Shown here in pieces: positions 57,089 to 64,000 of a stretch of DNA of 64,000 nucleotides. A program made the position numbers and the translations under genes. Position 1 is the stretch's first letter; each line of letters opens with the position of its first letter. The DNA comes from Caulobacter sp. FWC26 (GTDB lineage Bacteria > Pseudomonadota > Alphaproteobacteria > Caulobacterales > Caulobacteraceae), in contig NZ_CP033875.1 in assembly GCF_002742645.2 (NCBI RefSeq), forward strand, positions 4,461,638 through 4,525,637, written 5' to 3'. Under the pieces are notes generated by a model, which was given only the letters and a program-made list of their open reading frames with translations, was not told the origin of the DNA and made no database searches.

Positions 57089-58140
57089 TTGGCCACCTTC
57101 TGTCCGGTCACCCGCTCCAGCACGGCCTCGACATGGGCGATCGGCGTATCGGGCAGGATGCCGTGGCCCAGATTGAAGATATAGGGACCCTGGTTCCACT
57201 GCTCGAGCATTTCATCGACGCGCTTGAGCAGCGCATCTCCGCCGGCCCGGAGCAGCAACGGATCAAGCGCGCCCTGGATGGTCTTGGTCTTCTGGATCGT
57301 CTGACCGAGCTTGGCTGAGGCCGAGGTGTCCAGCGCCACGGCCTGCACCGGCGTCTTGGCGGCGTAGTCCTCGACCAAGGTTCCGGCGCCGCGCGGGAAA
57401 CCAATGACCGGGACGGTGACACCGCGAGCCCGCAGGCCTTCGACAATACGGATGTGCGGCTGGGTGACGAGACGATCGAACAGCGGTTCCGACAAGCCCT
57501 CCGCCCAGCTCTCGAACAGCTTCAGGGCCTGGGCGCCTGCGTCGACCTGCATGGCCAGGTAGTCAATCGTTGCGTCGACCAGCACCTGGATCAAGGCGTC
57601 CAGCGTCTCCGGGTTCTGGTAGGCGAAGGTCCGCGCGCCACTGCGATCGCTGGAACCCTTCTCGATCATATAGGTCGCGACGGTCCACGGCGCGCCGGCG
57701 AAGCCGATCAAGGCCTTCTCCGGATCAAGCGCCGAGCGAACCCGGGTCAGCGTCTCCCCGACGAGCGAAAGGGCCTTACCTGCTTCCCCGGCCTTTTCGG
57801 CCATGGACTCGACGGACGGCATGTCTCCGAGCTTGGGACCCTCGCCAGCTTCGAACCAGACCTTTTGGCCCAGTGCGCCAGGGATCAGCAGGATGTCCGC
57901 GAACACGATCGAAGCGTCGAACGGAAACCGCCGCATCGGTTGCAGCGTGACCTCGGCCGCTTTCTCAGGATCAAAGCAGAAGCTGATGAAGTCCGGCGCC
58001 GTGGCGCGCACCGCCCGGTACTCCGGCAGATATCGGCCAGCCTGGCGCATGAACCAGACCGGAGGGTTCGCATGCCTTTGCCCCTCCAGCGCGGAGAGAA
58101 ATTTCGGAGTGTGCTCAGAGGTCGGAGAAGAAGACGTCAT
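57085..58140 (-). CDS. hemE: Uroporphyrinogen decarboxylase
   Basis: Decarboxylates uroporphyrinogen III to coproporphyrinogen III. Signature PPVWFMRQAGRYLPEYRAVR near the N-terminus; catalytic Asp in FADILLIPGALG. 351 residues from ATG 58140. It borders the origin on the left, as in C. crescentus, where its promoter lies inside the origin. Confidence 0.97.
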   Translation of the reverse strand: MTSSSPTSEHTPKFLSALEGQRHANPPVWFMRQAGRYLPEYRAVRATAPDFISFCFDPEKAAEVTLQPMRRFPFDASIVFADILLIPGALGQKVWFEAGEGPKLGDMPSVESMAEKAGEAGKALSLVGETLTRVRSALDPEKALIGFAGAPWTVATYMIEKGSSDRSGARTFAYQNPETLDALIQVLVDATIDYLAMQVDAGAQALKLFESWAEGLSEPLFDRLVTQPHIRIVEGLRARGVTVPVIGFPRGAGTLVEDYAAKTPVQAVALDTSASAKLGQTIQKTKTIQGALDPLLLRAGGDALLKRVDEMLEQWNQGPYIFNLGHGILPDTPIAHVEAVLERVTGQKVAK

Positions 58141-58189
58141 GGCTCGGGTTAAAGCCCGGCGCGGGCTTCGGCTCAAGCCCGGACGTCCC

Positions 58190-58204
58190 TTAAGATTTTT
58201 CTAA
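58190..58204. promoter_or_regulatory. CtrA site a (degenerate)
   Basis: TTAA-N7-CTAA, within the AT-rich block and probably in the hemE promoter region. Confidence 0.65.
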
Positions 58205-58210
58205 CATATC

Positions 58211-58225
58211 TTAATAAGAAATTAA
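58211..58225. promoter_or_regulatory. CtrA site b
   Basis: Perfect TTAA-TAAGAAA-TTAA, in the AT-rich block. Only six bases from site a. Confidence 0.85.
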
Positions 58226-58332
58226 GATTGAAGGAGGGGGCGGAAGGGCAACTGCAAAGCGGGGAAAACGCCTGGCAGGCGAGTGACTCGCACACCTCGT
58301 CCCGGGTTTCCCCCAGCGCTCCCCACAGGGGG

Positions 58333-58347
58333 TTAAGGCTCTGTTAA
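58333..58347. promoter_or_regulatory. CtrA site c
   Basis: Perfect TTAA-GGCTCTG-TTAA. Confidence 0.85.
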
Positions 58348-58381
58348 TCATGGGGATGAACGGGCAAGCGCCTTGAAGACC

Positions 58382-58396
58382 TTAATGAATTCTTAA
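58382..58396. promoter_or_regulatory. CtrA site d
   Basis: Perfect TTAA-TGAATTC-TTAA. Confidence 0.85.
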
Positions 58397-58587
58397 CGTC
58401 GTGACGGCCTAAAAACACCCCTCGCCGAACTCTTCCCGCGCTTCTGGACAAGCCAGATTCAGAGTTCAGGGGGTGCGGGGCGGGCCTGGGGATGTTAGGC
58501 GAGCAATGCGACCGTTGATCACAGCGGCGCCGTGTCACGACGTCATCGGGGCTGCTTGGCGCCCGGGCGTCCCCAGAGGCAGGGCAA

Positions 58588-59493
58588 GTGGTTAAGCAAC
58601 CGTTAACGGATGATCCACAGGAGAGTCTGGCGCAGGGCGAGGGCGAAAGGCTGCCGCCCCGTTTCGCCACCTACTTCCATATCCACCTAGTTTCGGACTC
58701 CACCGGCGAAACCCTCAACGCAATGGCGCGGGCGGTCTGCGCACGCTTCACCGACATCCTGCCGATTGAACACATCTACGCTCTGGTGCGATCCACGCGC
58801 CAATTGGACCGCGCGCTTGAAGAGATCGCCGGCGCGCCGGGCGTGGTGATGCATACGATTGTCGATCCGGGATTGCGAACGGCGCTTGAGGAGGGGTGCC
58901 GCAAGCTGGAAATGCCCTGCATCGCCGCGCTGGATCCGGTGATCAGCGCCATGTCCCGGTATCTGGGCGCCCGGATTTCGACACGGGTCGGCGCTCAGCA
59001 TGCGCTGACAAACGACTATTTCGACCGGATCGAAGCTCTCGACTACGCCATCGCTCATGATGACGGCCAGGGCGGCCAGGATCTGACCCAGGCCGACGTC
59101 ATCCTGGTGGGTGTCTCTCGCACGTCCAAGACCCCGACCTGCATCTACCTGGCCCACCGAGGCGTGCGCGCCGCCAATGTGCCGCTGGTCCCCGGCCGAC
59201 CGCCGCCCGAGGAACTGTTCACGCTGAAGAACACCCTGATCGTCGGCCTGATCACCTCGCCCGACCGACTGATCCAGATTCGTCGCAACCGCCTACTCTC
59301 GCTGAAAGAGAACCGCGAAAGCGACTATGTCGACGCCGATGCGGTCCGTCAGGAAATCATCGCCGCGCGCCGCCTGTTCGAGCGCCAGAACTGGCCAGTC
59401 ATCGACATCACGCGGCGCTCGGTGGAAGAGACGGCGGCGGCGGTGATCAACCTTCTGTCCGCAGGTCGTGGCAAGGTCGAGGTCTTGGGATGA
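58588..59493 (+). CDS. ppsR: Pyruvate, phosphate dikinase regulatory protein (PpsR/DUF299)
   Basis: Bifunctional ADP-dependent kinase / Pi-dependent phosphorylase that switches PPDK or PEP synthase. P-loop VGVSRTSKTPTCIYLAHRGVRAANVPLVPG; N-terminal FHIHLVSDSTGETLNAMARA; NRLLSLKENRESDYVD. 301 residues. The first in-frame start is GTG 58588, which puts CtrA and DnaA sites in its first codons; a later start would lose only a poorly conserved head but none is good. Overlaps maf by four bases. Confidence 0.93.
   Translation: MVKQPLTDDPQESLAQGEGERLPPRFATYFHIHLVSDSTGETLNAMARAVCARFTDILPIEHIYALVRSTRQLDRALEEIAGAPGVVMHTIVDPGLRTALEEGCRKLEMPCIAALDPVISAMSRYLGARISTRVGAQHALTNDYFDRIEALDYAIAHDDGQGGQDLTQADVILVGVSRTSKTPTCIYLAHRGVRAANVPLVPGRPPPEELFTLKNTLIVGLITSPDRLIQIRRNRLLSLKENRESDYVDADAVRQEIIAARRLFERQNWPVIDITRRSVEETAAAVINLLSAGRGKVEVLG
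58592..58606. promoter_or_regulatory. CtrA site e, inside ppsR coding start
   Basis: Perfect TTAA-GCAACCG-TTAA, lying in codons 2-7 of ppsR if the GTG at 58588 is the start. A DnaA-type box TGATCCACA follows five bases later. Confidence 0.85.
58611..58619 (+). promoter_or_regulatory. DnaA box (G-box type)
   Basis: TGATCCACA, the moderate-affinity Caulobacter G-box form of the DnaA box. Confidence 0.75.
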
Positions 59494-60089
59494 GCCCCAT
59501 ACCGATCACGCTCGCCTCCCAAAGTTCGGCGCGCCAGATGATCCTGCGAAACGCCGGCGTGACCTTCGACGCGGTCAGTCCCGGCGTGGACGAGGATGCG
59601 GCCAAGGCCGGACTTCTGGCCGAGACGGTGACCCCGCGCGACATCGCCGACGCGCTCGCCGAGATGAAAGCGGTTAAGGTTTCGACCAAGCGATCTGGCC
59701 TTGTCATCGGCGCCGACCAGACCCTCGATCTGAACGGCCGGCTGATCGATAAGGCCGTTTCGTTGGCCGAGGCCCGGGCGCGCCTGCTCGAGCTTCGCGG
59801 AACCACCCACAAGCTGCACTCGGCCGTGGTCGTCGCGCGCGACGGCCAGCCGATCTGGCGAGTGGTCGAAAGCGCGAAGCTGTCGGTGCGGCCGTTCAGC
59901 GAAGCCTGGCTAGACGAATATATAGAGCGTCGCGGCGAAGCCCTGCTCTGGTCGGTGGGCTGCTACGAGCTGGAGGGCGAGGGCGTTCAGCTCTTCGACA
60001 AGATCGAGGGCGACTATTTCACGATCCTGGGCCTGCCGCTGATCGGCCTGCTGGATTTCCTGCGTCTTCATGGAGCCCTGCCGGCATGA
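59490..60089 (+). CDS. maf: Maf-like nucleotide pyrophosphatase
   Basis: Hydrolyses modified or canonical nucleoside triphosphates. Motifs [31 protein letters not shown] (catalytic Asp) and [42 protein letters not shown]. 199 residues; coupled to ppsR upstream and aroE downstream by ATGA overlaps. Confidence 0.93.
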   Translation: MSPIPITLASQSSARQMILRNAGVTFDAVSPGVDEDAAKAGLLAETVTPRDIADALAEMKAVKVSTKRSGLVIGADQTLDLNGRLIDKAVSLAEARARLLELRGTTHKLHSAVVVARDGQPIWRVVESAKLSVRPFSEAWLDEYIERRGEALLWSVGCYELEGEGVQLFDKIEGDYFTILGLPLIGLLDFLRLHGALPA

Positions 60090-60943
60090 GCAATTCCCTC
60101 ACAGGCGCGGCGATTGTCGGCGGAGTCTGCGGCCAGCCGATCAAGCATTCGATGAGCCCGGTCATCCATAACGCCTGGATCGCCGCTGCCGGCCTCGACG
60201 CGGCCTATGTGCCGTTCGCGCCGACCGCCAACCGGTTCGAGACCTTCGTCGACGGACTGCGGGGCGGAGTCGTGCGCGGCGTCAACGTCACCATCCCCTT
60301 CAAGGAGAGAGCCCTGGCGGTCGCCGACACCGCCAGCGACCTGGCGCGAATGGCCGGAGCCGCCAACCTCCTGCTCTTCGATGCCGAGGGCCGTGTCCAC
60401 GCCGACAACACCGACGGCCCTGGTCTGCTGGGCGCGATCGCCATTCAGGCGCCAGGTTTCGATGTCACTGCCGCGCCGGTGGTCATTCTCGGCGCGGGCG
60501 GCGCGGCGCGGGGCGCGGTGGCGGCCCTGCTGCTGGCCGGCGCGCCGCAGGTGTCGGTCGTGAACCGCACCGTGGCGCGAGCCCAGGACTTGGCCGACGC
60601 GTTCGGGGAGAAGGTCCTCGCCCACGGCGAAGACGCCCTTCCCGCCCTGCTGCCGGAGGCCGGCCTGGTGATCAACGCGACCTCGCTGGGTCTGGGCGGC
60701 GGCGCGGGTCCCGCAGCCGACCTGACCTTGACCCCCAAGACCGCCGTCGTGATGGACATGGTCTACAAGCCGCTGCGGACCGAGTTCCTGCGCCGCGCCG
60801 AGGCGGCGGGACGCCGGACGGTCGACGGCCTGGAAATGCTTTTGAGGCAGGCGATCCCAACCTTTGAGGCGATCTACGGCCAGGCCCCCTCCCCTACGGT
60901 CGATGTCCGGGCCCTGGCGCTCAAGCTGTTGGGAGAAGCCTGA
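60086..60943 (+). CDS. aroE: Shikimate dehydrogenase
   Basis: NADP-dependent reduction of dehydroshikimate. [17 protein letters not shown] for substrate, [11 protein letters not shown] with the catalytic Lys, NTDGPG and nucleotide loop [21 protein letters not shown] with NRT. 285 residues. Part of the ppsR-maf-aroE-coaE run. Confidence 0.96.
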   Translation: MSNSLTGAAIVGGVCGQPIKHSMSPVIHNAWIAAAGLDAAYVPFAPTANRFETFVDGLRGGVVRGVNVTIPFKERALAVADTASDLARMAGAANLLLFDAEGRVHADNTDGPGLLGAIAIQAPGFDVTAAPVVILGAGGAARGAVAALLLAGAPQVSVVNRTVARAQDLADAFGEKVLAHGEDALPALLPEAGLVINATSLGLGGGAGPAADLTLTPKTAVVMDMVYKPLRTEFLRRAEAAGRRTVDGLEMLLRQAIPTFEAIYGQAPSPTVDVRALALKLLGEA

Positions 60944-60944
60944 C

Positions 60945-61544
60945 ATGCTGATCCTGGGTCTGACCGGTTCGATCGGCATGGGCAAATCGACCACCTCGAA
61001 GATGTTCCAGGACGAAGGCGTGCCGGTCTACGACTCGGACGCCGCCGTCCACGCGCTCTACGCTGCGGGCGGGGCGGCGGTGGAGCCGGTCGAGACGGCC
61101 TTTCCCGGCGTCGTCGTCAATGGCGCGATCGATCGCGCCAAGCTCAGCGCGCGCGTGGTCGGCGATCCCGAGGCGCTGGCCAAGCTGGAGACCATCGTCC
61201 ACCCGCTGGTCGGCGCTCACCGGATCGGCTTTTTCGAGAAGGCCAAGGCCGAGGGCCATGACATCGTGGTCCTGGATGTCCCACTGCTGTTCGAAACAGG
61301 CGGCGAAAAGCGCGTCGACAAGGTGGTGGTTGTTTCGGCTCCGGCTGAGGTTCAGCGCGAGCGGGTCCTGGCCCGCCCGGAAATGACGCCCGAGAAATTC
61401 GAGGCGATCCTGGCGCGCCAGACACCAGACGCTGAAAAGCGCGCGCGCGCGGACTTCGTCATCGATACGGGGCAAGGTCTAGACCACGCGCGTCAGCAGG
61501 TCCGCGACCTTCTGACTCTGTTGAGAACCGCTCCGTCGGCTTGA
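60945..61544 (+). CDS. coaE: Dephospho-CoA kinase
   Basis: Final CoA synthesis step. ATG 60945 after GGGAGAAG. P-loop [40 protein letters not shown] and [25 protein letters not shown]. 199 residues. With coaBC in the same window, two CoA genes are near each other but not linked. Confidence 0.96.
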   Translation: MLILGLTGSIGMGKSTTSKMFQDEGVPVYDSDAAVHALYAAGGAAVEPVETAFPGVVVNGAIDRAKLSARVVGDPEALAKLETIVHPLVGAHRIGFFEKAKAEGHDIVVLDVPLLFETGGEKRVDKVVVVSAPAEVQRERVLARPEMTPEKFEAILARQTPDAEKRARADFVIDTGQGLDHARQQVRDLLTLLRTAPSA

Positions 61545-61575
61545 AGCGGGCCGCGAACGGCTTCATGGAAGAGGC

Positions 61576-62289
61576 ATGGCCCGCGAGATCATCCTCGATA
61601 CCGAAACGACCGGCTTCGATCCGAAGACCGGTGACCGCCTGGTCGAAATCGGCTGCATCGAAGTGGTCGACTTCATGCCCACGGGTCGCTCGTTCCATGA
61701 GTACTGCGACCCGCTCCGCGACATGCCGGCCGAGGCCGAAAAGGTCCACGGCCTCTCCAGCGCCTTCCTGACCGGGAAGCCCAAGTTTCACGAAATCGCC
61801 GATCGCTTTCTGGATTTTGTCGGCGACAGCGTTGTGGTGGCCCACAATGCCGCGTTCGACCGCCAGTTCGTCAATTTCGAGCTGGAGAAATGTGGCAAGG
61901 CGCCGATCCACGAGGAGCGTTGGGTCGACACGCTGGCTATGGCCAAGAAGCGCTTTCCGGGCATGTATAACTCGCTCGATGCGCTCTGTAAGCGGTTCAA
62001 GATCAGCCTGGAGAGCCGCGACAAGCACGGCGCCCTGATCGACGCCCATCTGCTGGCCGAGGTCTATCTCGAGCTGCAGGGCGGCAAGGAGCGCGCGCTG
62101 GAACTGACCCACTCGGTCGGCGCCCTGGCGGTCTCCGCCGCAGTCCAGGGGGCCTATGGCGCGCGGCCAAGGCCCTTGGCGCCGCGTTCCACGGACGTCG
62201 AACGCGAGGTCCACGCCGCCTGGGTTCGCAAGAACCTGAAGGACAAGGCCCTCTGGATCCAGTTTGGCGTCGTCGTGGCCGAGGGATAA
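61576..62289 (+). CDS. dnaQ: DNA polymerase III epsilon subunit (proofreading exonuclease)
   Basis: DEDDh 3'-5' exonuclease. ExoI EIILDTETTGFDPKTGDRLVEIGCIE, ExoII VVAHNAAFDRQFVNFEL, ExoIII HGALIDAHLLAEVYLEL with His and Asp. A C-terminal tail, including YGARPRPLAPRS, probably binds the alpha subunit. 237 residues. 31 bases after coaE. Confidence 0.96.
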   Translation: MAREIILDTETTGFDPKTGDRLVEIGCIEVVDFMPTGRSFHEYCDPLRDMPAEAEKVHGLSSAFLTGKPKFHEIADRFLDFVGDSVVVAHNAAFDRQFVNFELEKCGKAPIHEERWVDTLAMAKKRFPGMYNSLDALCKRFKISLESRDKHGALIDAHLLAEVYLELQGGKERALELTHSVGALAVSAAVQGAYGARPRPLAPRSTDVEREVHAAWVRKNLKDKALWIQFGVVVAEG

Positions 62290-62408
62290 GGCGCTCTTTC
62301 AAATCCCGGAAGGATTTCGAGCGTTCACGTCGGACCTTGACGCCGCGCGGGGGCTCCCCAACACCGATGGCCTCTCTATAACTGCGCCGGCTGAAGCAGG
62401 AGAATGAG

Positions 62409-63197
62409 ATGGCCCAGTTCCAGACCCTGATCGTCGAGGCGCCGGAGAGCGCGCTGGGCGTCACCTTGATCCGACTGAACCGGCCCGAGGCGCTGAATGC
62501 GCTCAACACCACCCTGCTGAGCGAGTTGGCGGAGGCCTTGGCGGCGGCCGAGGCCGATGACGGTGTGGGCTGCATCGTTCTGACCGGCTCAAGCAAGGCC
62601 TTCGCCGCCGGCGCCGACATCAAGGAGATGTCGGACAAGAGCTACGCCCAGATGTTCAAGGCGGACTTCTTCACCGCCGGCGCGCGTGCGATCGAGCAGT
62701 GCCGTAAGCCGATCATCGCCGCAGTGTCTGGTTACGCGCTCGGGGGCGGCTGCGAACTGGCCATGATGTGCGACTTCATCCTGGCCGCCGACACCGCCAA
62801 GTTCGGCCAGCCGGAGATCAATCTGGGCGTCGCCCCCGGCATCGGCGGCACCCAGCGCCTGACGCGCTTTGTGGGCAAGTCCAAGGCCATGGACATGATC
62901 CTGACCGGTCGGATGATGGATGCGCAGGAAGCCGAGCGCTCGGGCTTGGTGTCCCGCATCTTTCCGGCCGAAAGCCTGGTCGACGAAGCCCTCGGGATCG
63001 CTGCCAAGATCGCCAGCCAGTCGCCGCTCGCGGTAGCGATGAACAAGGAACTGGTCGAGGCCGCTTATGAAACCACCTTGACCACGGGTGTGGCCCTGGA
63101 GCGCCGACTGTTCCATTCGCTTTTCGCGTTCGAGGACCAGAAGGAAGGCATGACAGCCTTCGTCGAGAAGCGTAAACCGGCCTTCAAGGGCGCTTGA
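62409..63197 (+). CDS. Enoyl-CoA hydratase
   Basis: Crotonase fold, 262 residues. Oxyanion holes SKAFAAGADIKEM and ALGGGCELAMMCDFILAADTAKFGQPEINLGVAPGIGGTQRLTRFVGKSKAMD; the two catalytic Glu lie in the C-E-L-A and F-G-Q-P-E regions. CAGGAGAATGAG precedes the ATG. Probably a short-chain hydratase of beta-oxidation. The 119-base gap before it holds a hairpin AAATCC-cggaa-GGATTT. Confidence 0.95.
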   Translation: MAQFQTLIVEAPESALGVTLIRLNRPEALNALNTTLLSELAEALAAAEADDGVGCIVLTGSSKAFAAGADIKEMSDKSYAQMFKADFFTAGARAIEQCRKPIIAAVSGYALGGGCELAMMCDFILAADTAKFGQPEINLGVAPGIGGTQRLTRFVGKSKAMDMILTGRMMDAQEAERSGLVSRIFPAESLVDEALGIAAKIASQSPLAVAMNKELVEAAYETTLTTGVALERRLFHSLFAFEDQKEGMTAFVEKRKPAFKGA

Positions 63198-63252
63198 TCC
63201 GGATCAGCAACGAAGACGGTGAAGCGGCCTCGGGAATCCTGCCTGTGGACCG

Positions 63253-63281
63253 TTGACCCAGGCCAGCGCTTCCCGTATATC
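63253..63281 (+). promoter_or_regulatory. Probable rpsT promoter
   Basis: TTGACCC (63253-63259), 14-base spacer and CGTATATC (63274-63281), close to the Caulobacter housekeeping consensus. It lies 66 bases before the rpsT start. Confidence 0.55.
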
Positions 63282-63346
63282 CGCGCGCTCACATTTCCAC
63301 CTGCTTCGCGGCCGCCCGCGCGGCTGTCCGTTTGAAGGTCCAACCC

Positions 63347-63622
63347 ATGGCCAATAATCCCGGCGCCAAGAAGGCGATCCGCAAGATCGCTCGCCGCACC
63401 GAAGTCAACACCGCCCGCCGCTCGCGCGTGCGCACCTTCCTGCGCAAGTTCGAAGACGCGATCGCCAAGGGTGACGTCGCCGTCGCCAAGGCCGCTTTCG
63501 TCGAGGCTCAATCCGAGCTGATGCGCGCGGTTTCGAAGGGCGTCGTCCACCCGAACACGGGCTCGCGCAAGGTTTCGCGCCTGGCGGCTCGCCTGAAGAA
63601 GCTGGACAAGGCAGCCGCCTAG
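63347..63622 (+). CDS. rpsT: 30S ribosomal protein S20
   Basis: 91-residue basic helical protein that binds 16S r[38 protein letters not shown] ... [23 protein letters not shown] 63347. Precedes dnaA as in other Caulobacter. Confidence 0.97.
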   Translation: MANNPGAKKAIRKIARRTEVNTARRSRVRTFLRKFEDAIAKGDVAVAKAAFVEAQSELMRAVSKGVVHPNTGSRKVSRLAARLKKLDKAAA

Positions 63623-63674
63623 TACAGTTATTGGACGAACCCAGTTCATCCAATCTTTTCAAAAGTTTACAAAG

Positions 63675-63705
63675 GCCGATCAGGGAGACCTGGTCGGCTT
63701 TTGCT
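63675..63705 (+). terminator. rpsT terminator
   Basis: Ten-bp stem GCCGATCAGG (63675-63684) / CCTGGTCGGC (63689-63698) with one G-T pair, loop GAGA, then TTTT. Confidence 0.85.
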
Positions 63706-64000
63706 TTGAATCCAACGCGCTATTCCTGACGTAGCAATCTGTGATCAGAGTAGTCGAAGTCGCTATTCCCTTGCGGGGCGAGGGCCTCTCGCGAGTCAAC
63801 AGAAATATCCGCGATCGGACGCAAGTTTTCCGTTTGACCGGCCCGGGCCGCTGGCTAGTTTAAGGGTCTCAGCGCTCTTCCAGTCTTGGACAAAACAAGG
63901 CGGCGGCGGACCCATCGTGTTCGCCGAGTAAGAACCTGTGTGCGTTGAGAAAAAACGGTCGCGCGCCATGGGGGGCGGCGGCTGAGGTATGCGGCGATTG
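63706..64000 (+). promoter_or_regulatory. dnaA upstream region with promoter
   Basis: This 295-base end segment has no gene. A sigma-73 type promoter TTGACCG (63834-63840), 13 bases, GCTAGTTT (63854-63861) predicts a start near 63868. The dnaA ATG must lie past 64000, so the leader would be at least about 130 bases, in line with the long 5' leader of Caulobacter dnaA. CcrM sites GAATC (63708-63712) and GAGTC (63793-63797) lie upstream, as does TGTGATCA (near 63740), a DnaA-box-like element. The dnaA gene itself is inferred from gene order. Confidence 0.65.

Larger units (their letters stand above)
58141..58620. other. Chromosomal replication origin (Cori-type) between hemE and ppsR
   Basis: This 447-base gap has no convincing gene. 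It holds an AT-rich block (58190-58230) suitable for unwinding, five CtrA-type motifs, a DnaA box-like TGATCCACA (58611-58619), weaker TCCCCA(C/G)A elements near 58320 and 58570, and TTGATCACA at 58515-58523. Order and motif set match the Caulobacter origin. Right end overlaps the start of ppsR. Confidence 0.93.

Noticed and set aside
1..64000. CRISPR arrays, tRNA/rRNA genes, prophage, toxin-antitoxin or defence islands
   Set aside because: No regularly spaced repeats, no cloverleaf-like sequences with conserved T-arm, and every substantial ORF fits housekeeping or a plainly chromosomal family.

Overview
The window is ordinary alphaproteobacterial chromosome. It is high in GC, densely coding, and almost certainly from Caulobacter close to C. 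vibrioides/C. crescentus. The evidence is the gene order hemJ-hemH-hemE | origin | ppsR-maf-aroE-coaE-dnaQ-echA-rpsT | (dnaA just beyond the right edge), a ParB that looks nearly identical to the well-studied Caulobacter one, a cluster of parS-like CACGTG palindromes beside parAB-rsmG-mnmG-mnmE, and an origin carrying five CtrA-type TTAA-N7-TTAA sites. I see no phage, plasmid, IS element, CRISPR array, rRNA or tRNA, and no defence cluster.

Layout. 1-7.5 kb: the 3' part of ftsK, lolA, a probable small-RNA gene, xthA, mutM (reverse) and ubiE-ubiB. 7.5-14 kb: two small reverse-strand genes, coaBC-dut, then an EmrA/EmrB/TetR efflux operon with a probable operator. 14-19 kb (reverse): fabI, then fabA-fabB with a TPR/GT41 glycosyltransferase-like gene, and an SH3 protein. 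19-24 kb: a 2-hydroxyacid dehydrogenase, a truncated globin, a CoA-transferase, a membrane-anchored hydrolase, a REP-like repeat and moeB/thiF. 24-31 kb: hslV, an NTF2-like secreted protein and hslU, an Ada-like protein, nth, an orphan ATP-grasp protein and adenosine kinase. 31-37.5 kb: hisB-hisH-hisA-hisF-hisE, then smr, mltA and a Tim44-like gene (reverse), and secB. 37.5-45.8 kb: cenR, an L,D-transpeptidase-like gene, yggS, a ThiE-like gene, ntrZ, a DUF3576 lipoprotein gene and leuS-lptE-holA. 46-56 kb: parB-parA-rsmG-mnmG and mnmE (all reverse) with parS sites, a dienelactone hydrolase with a quinone reductase, and rho. 56-64 kb: the heme cluster, the replication origin (58.14-58.62 kb), the ppsR-to-dnaQ run, echA, rpsT and the dnaA promoter.

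The genes work together mainly as chromosome-cycle and housekeeping machinery. parABS and the origin lie within about 10 kb of each other, as is usual where the centromere is placed near oriC. CtrA boxes link origin firing to cell-cycle control. Heme, fatty-acid, histidine and CoA biosynthesis genes sit in tight operons, several translationally coupled by ATGA, GTGA or TGATG overlaps.

No clearly new multi-gene system is visible. The best candidates for something undescribed are: (1) an intergenic transcription unit at 3.2-3.36 kb with a good promoter and a strong terminator but only a 25-codon ORF; (2) an NTF2-like exported protein inserted between hslV and hslU and translationally coupled to hslU; (3) a SPINDLY-like glycosyltransferase in a fatty-acid operon; and (4) three convergent gene pairs whose stop codons interlock within one CTAA or CTAG.
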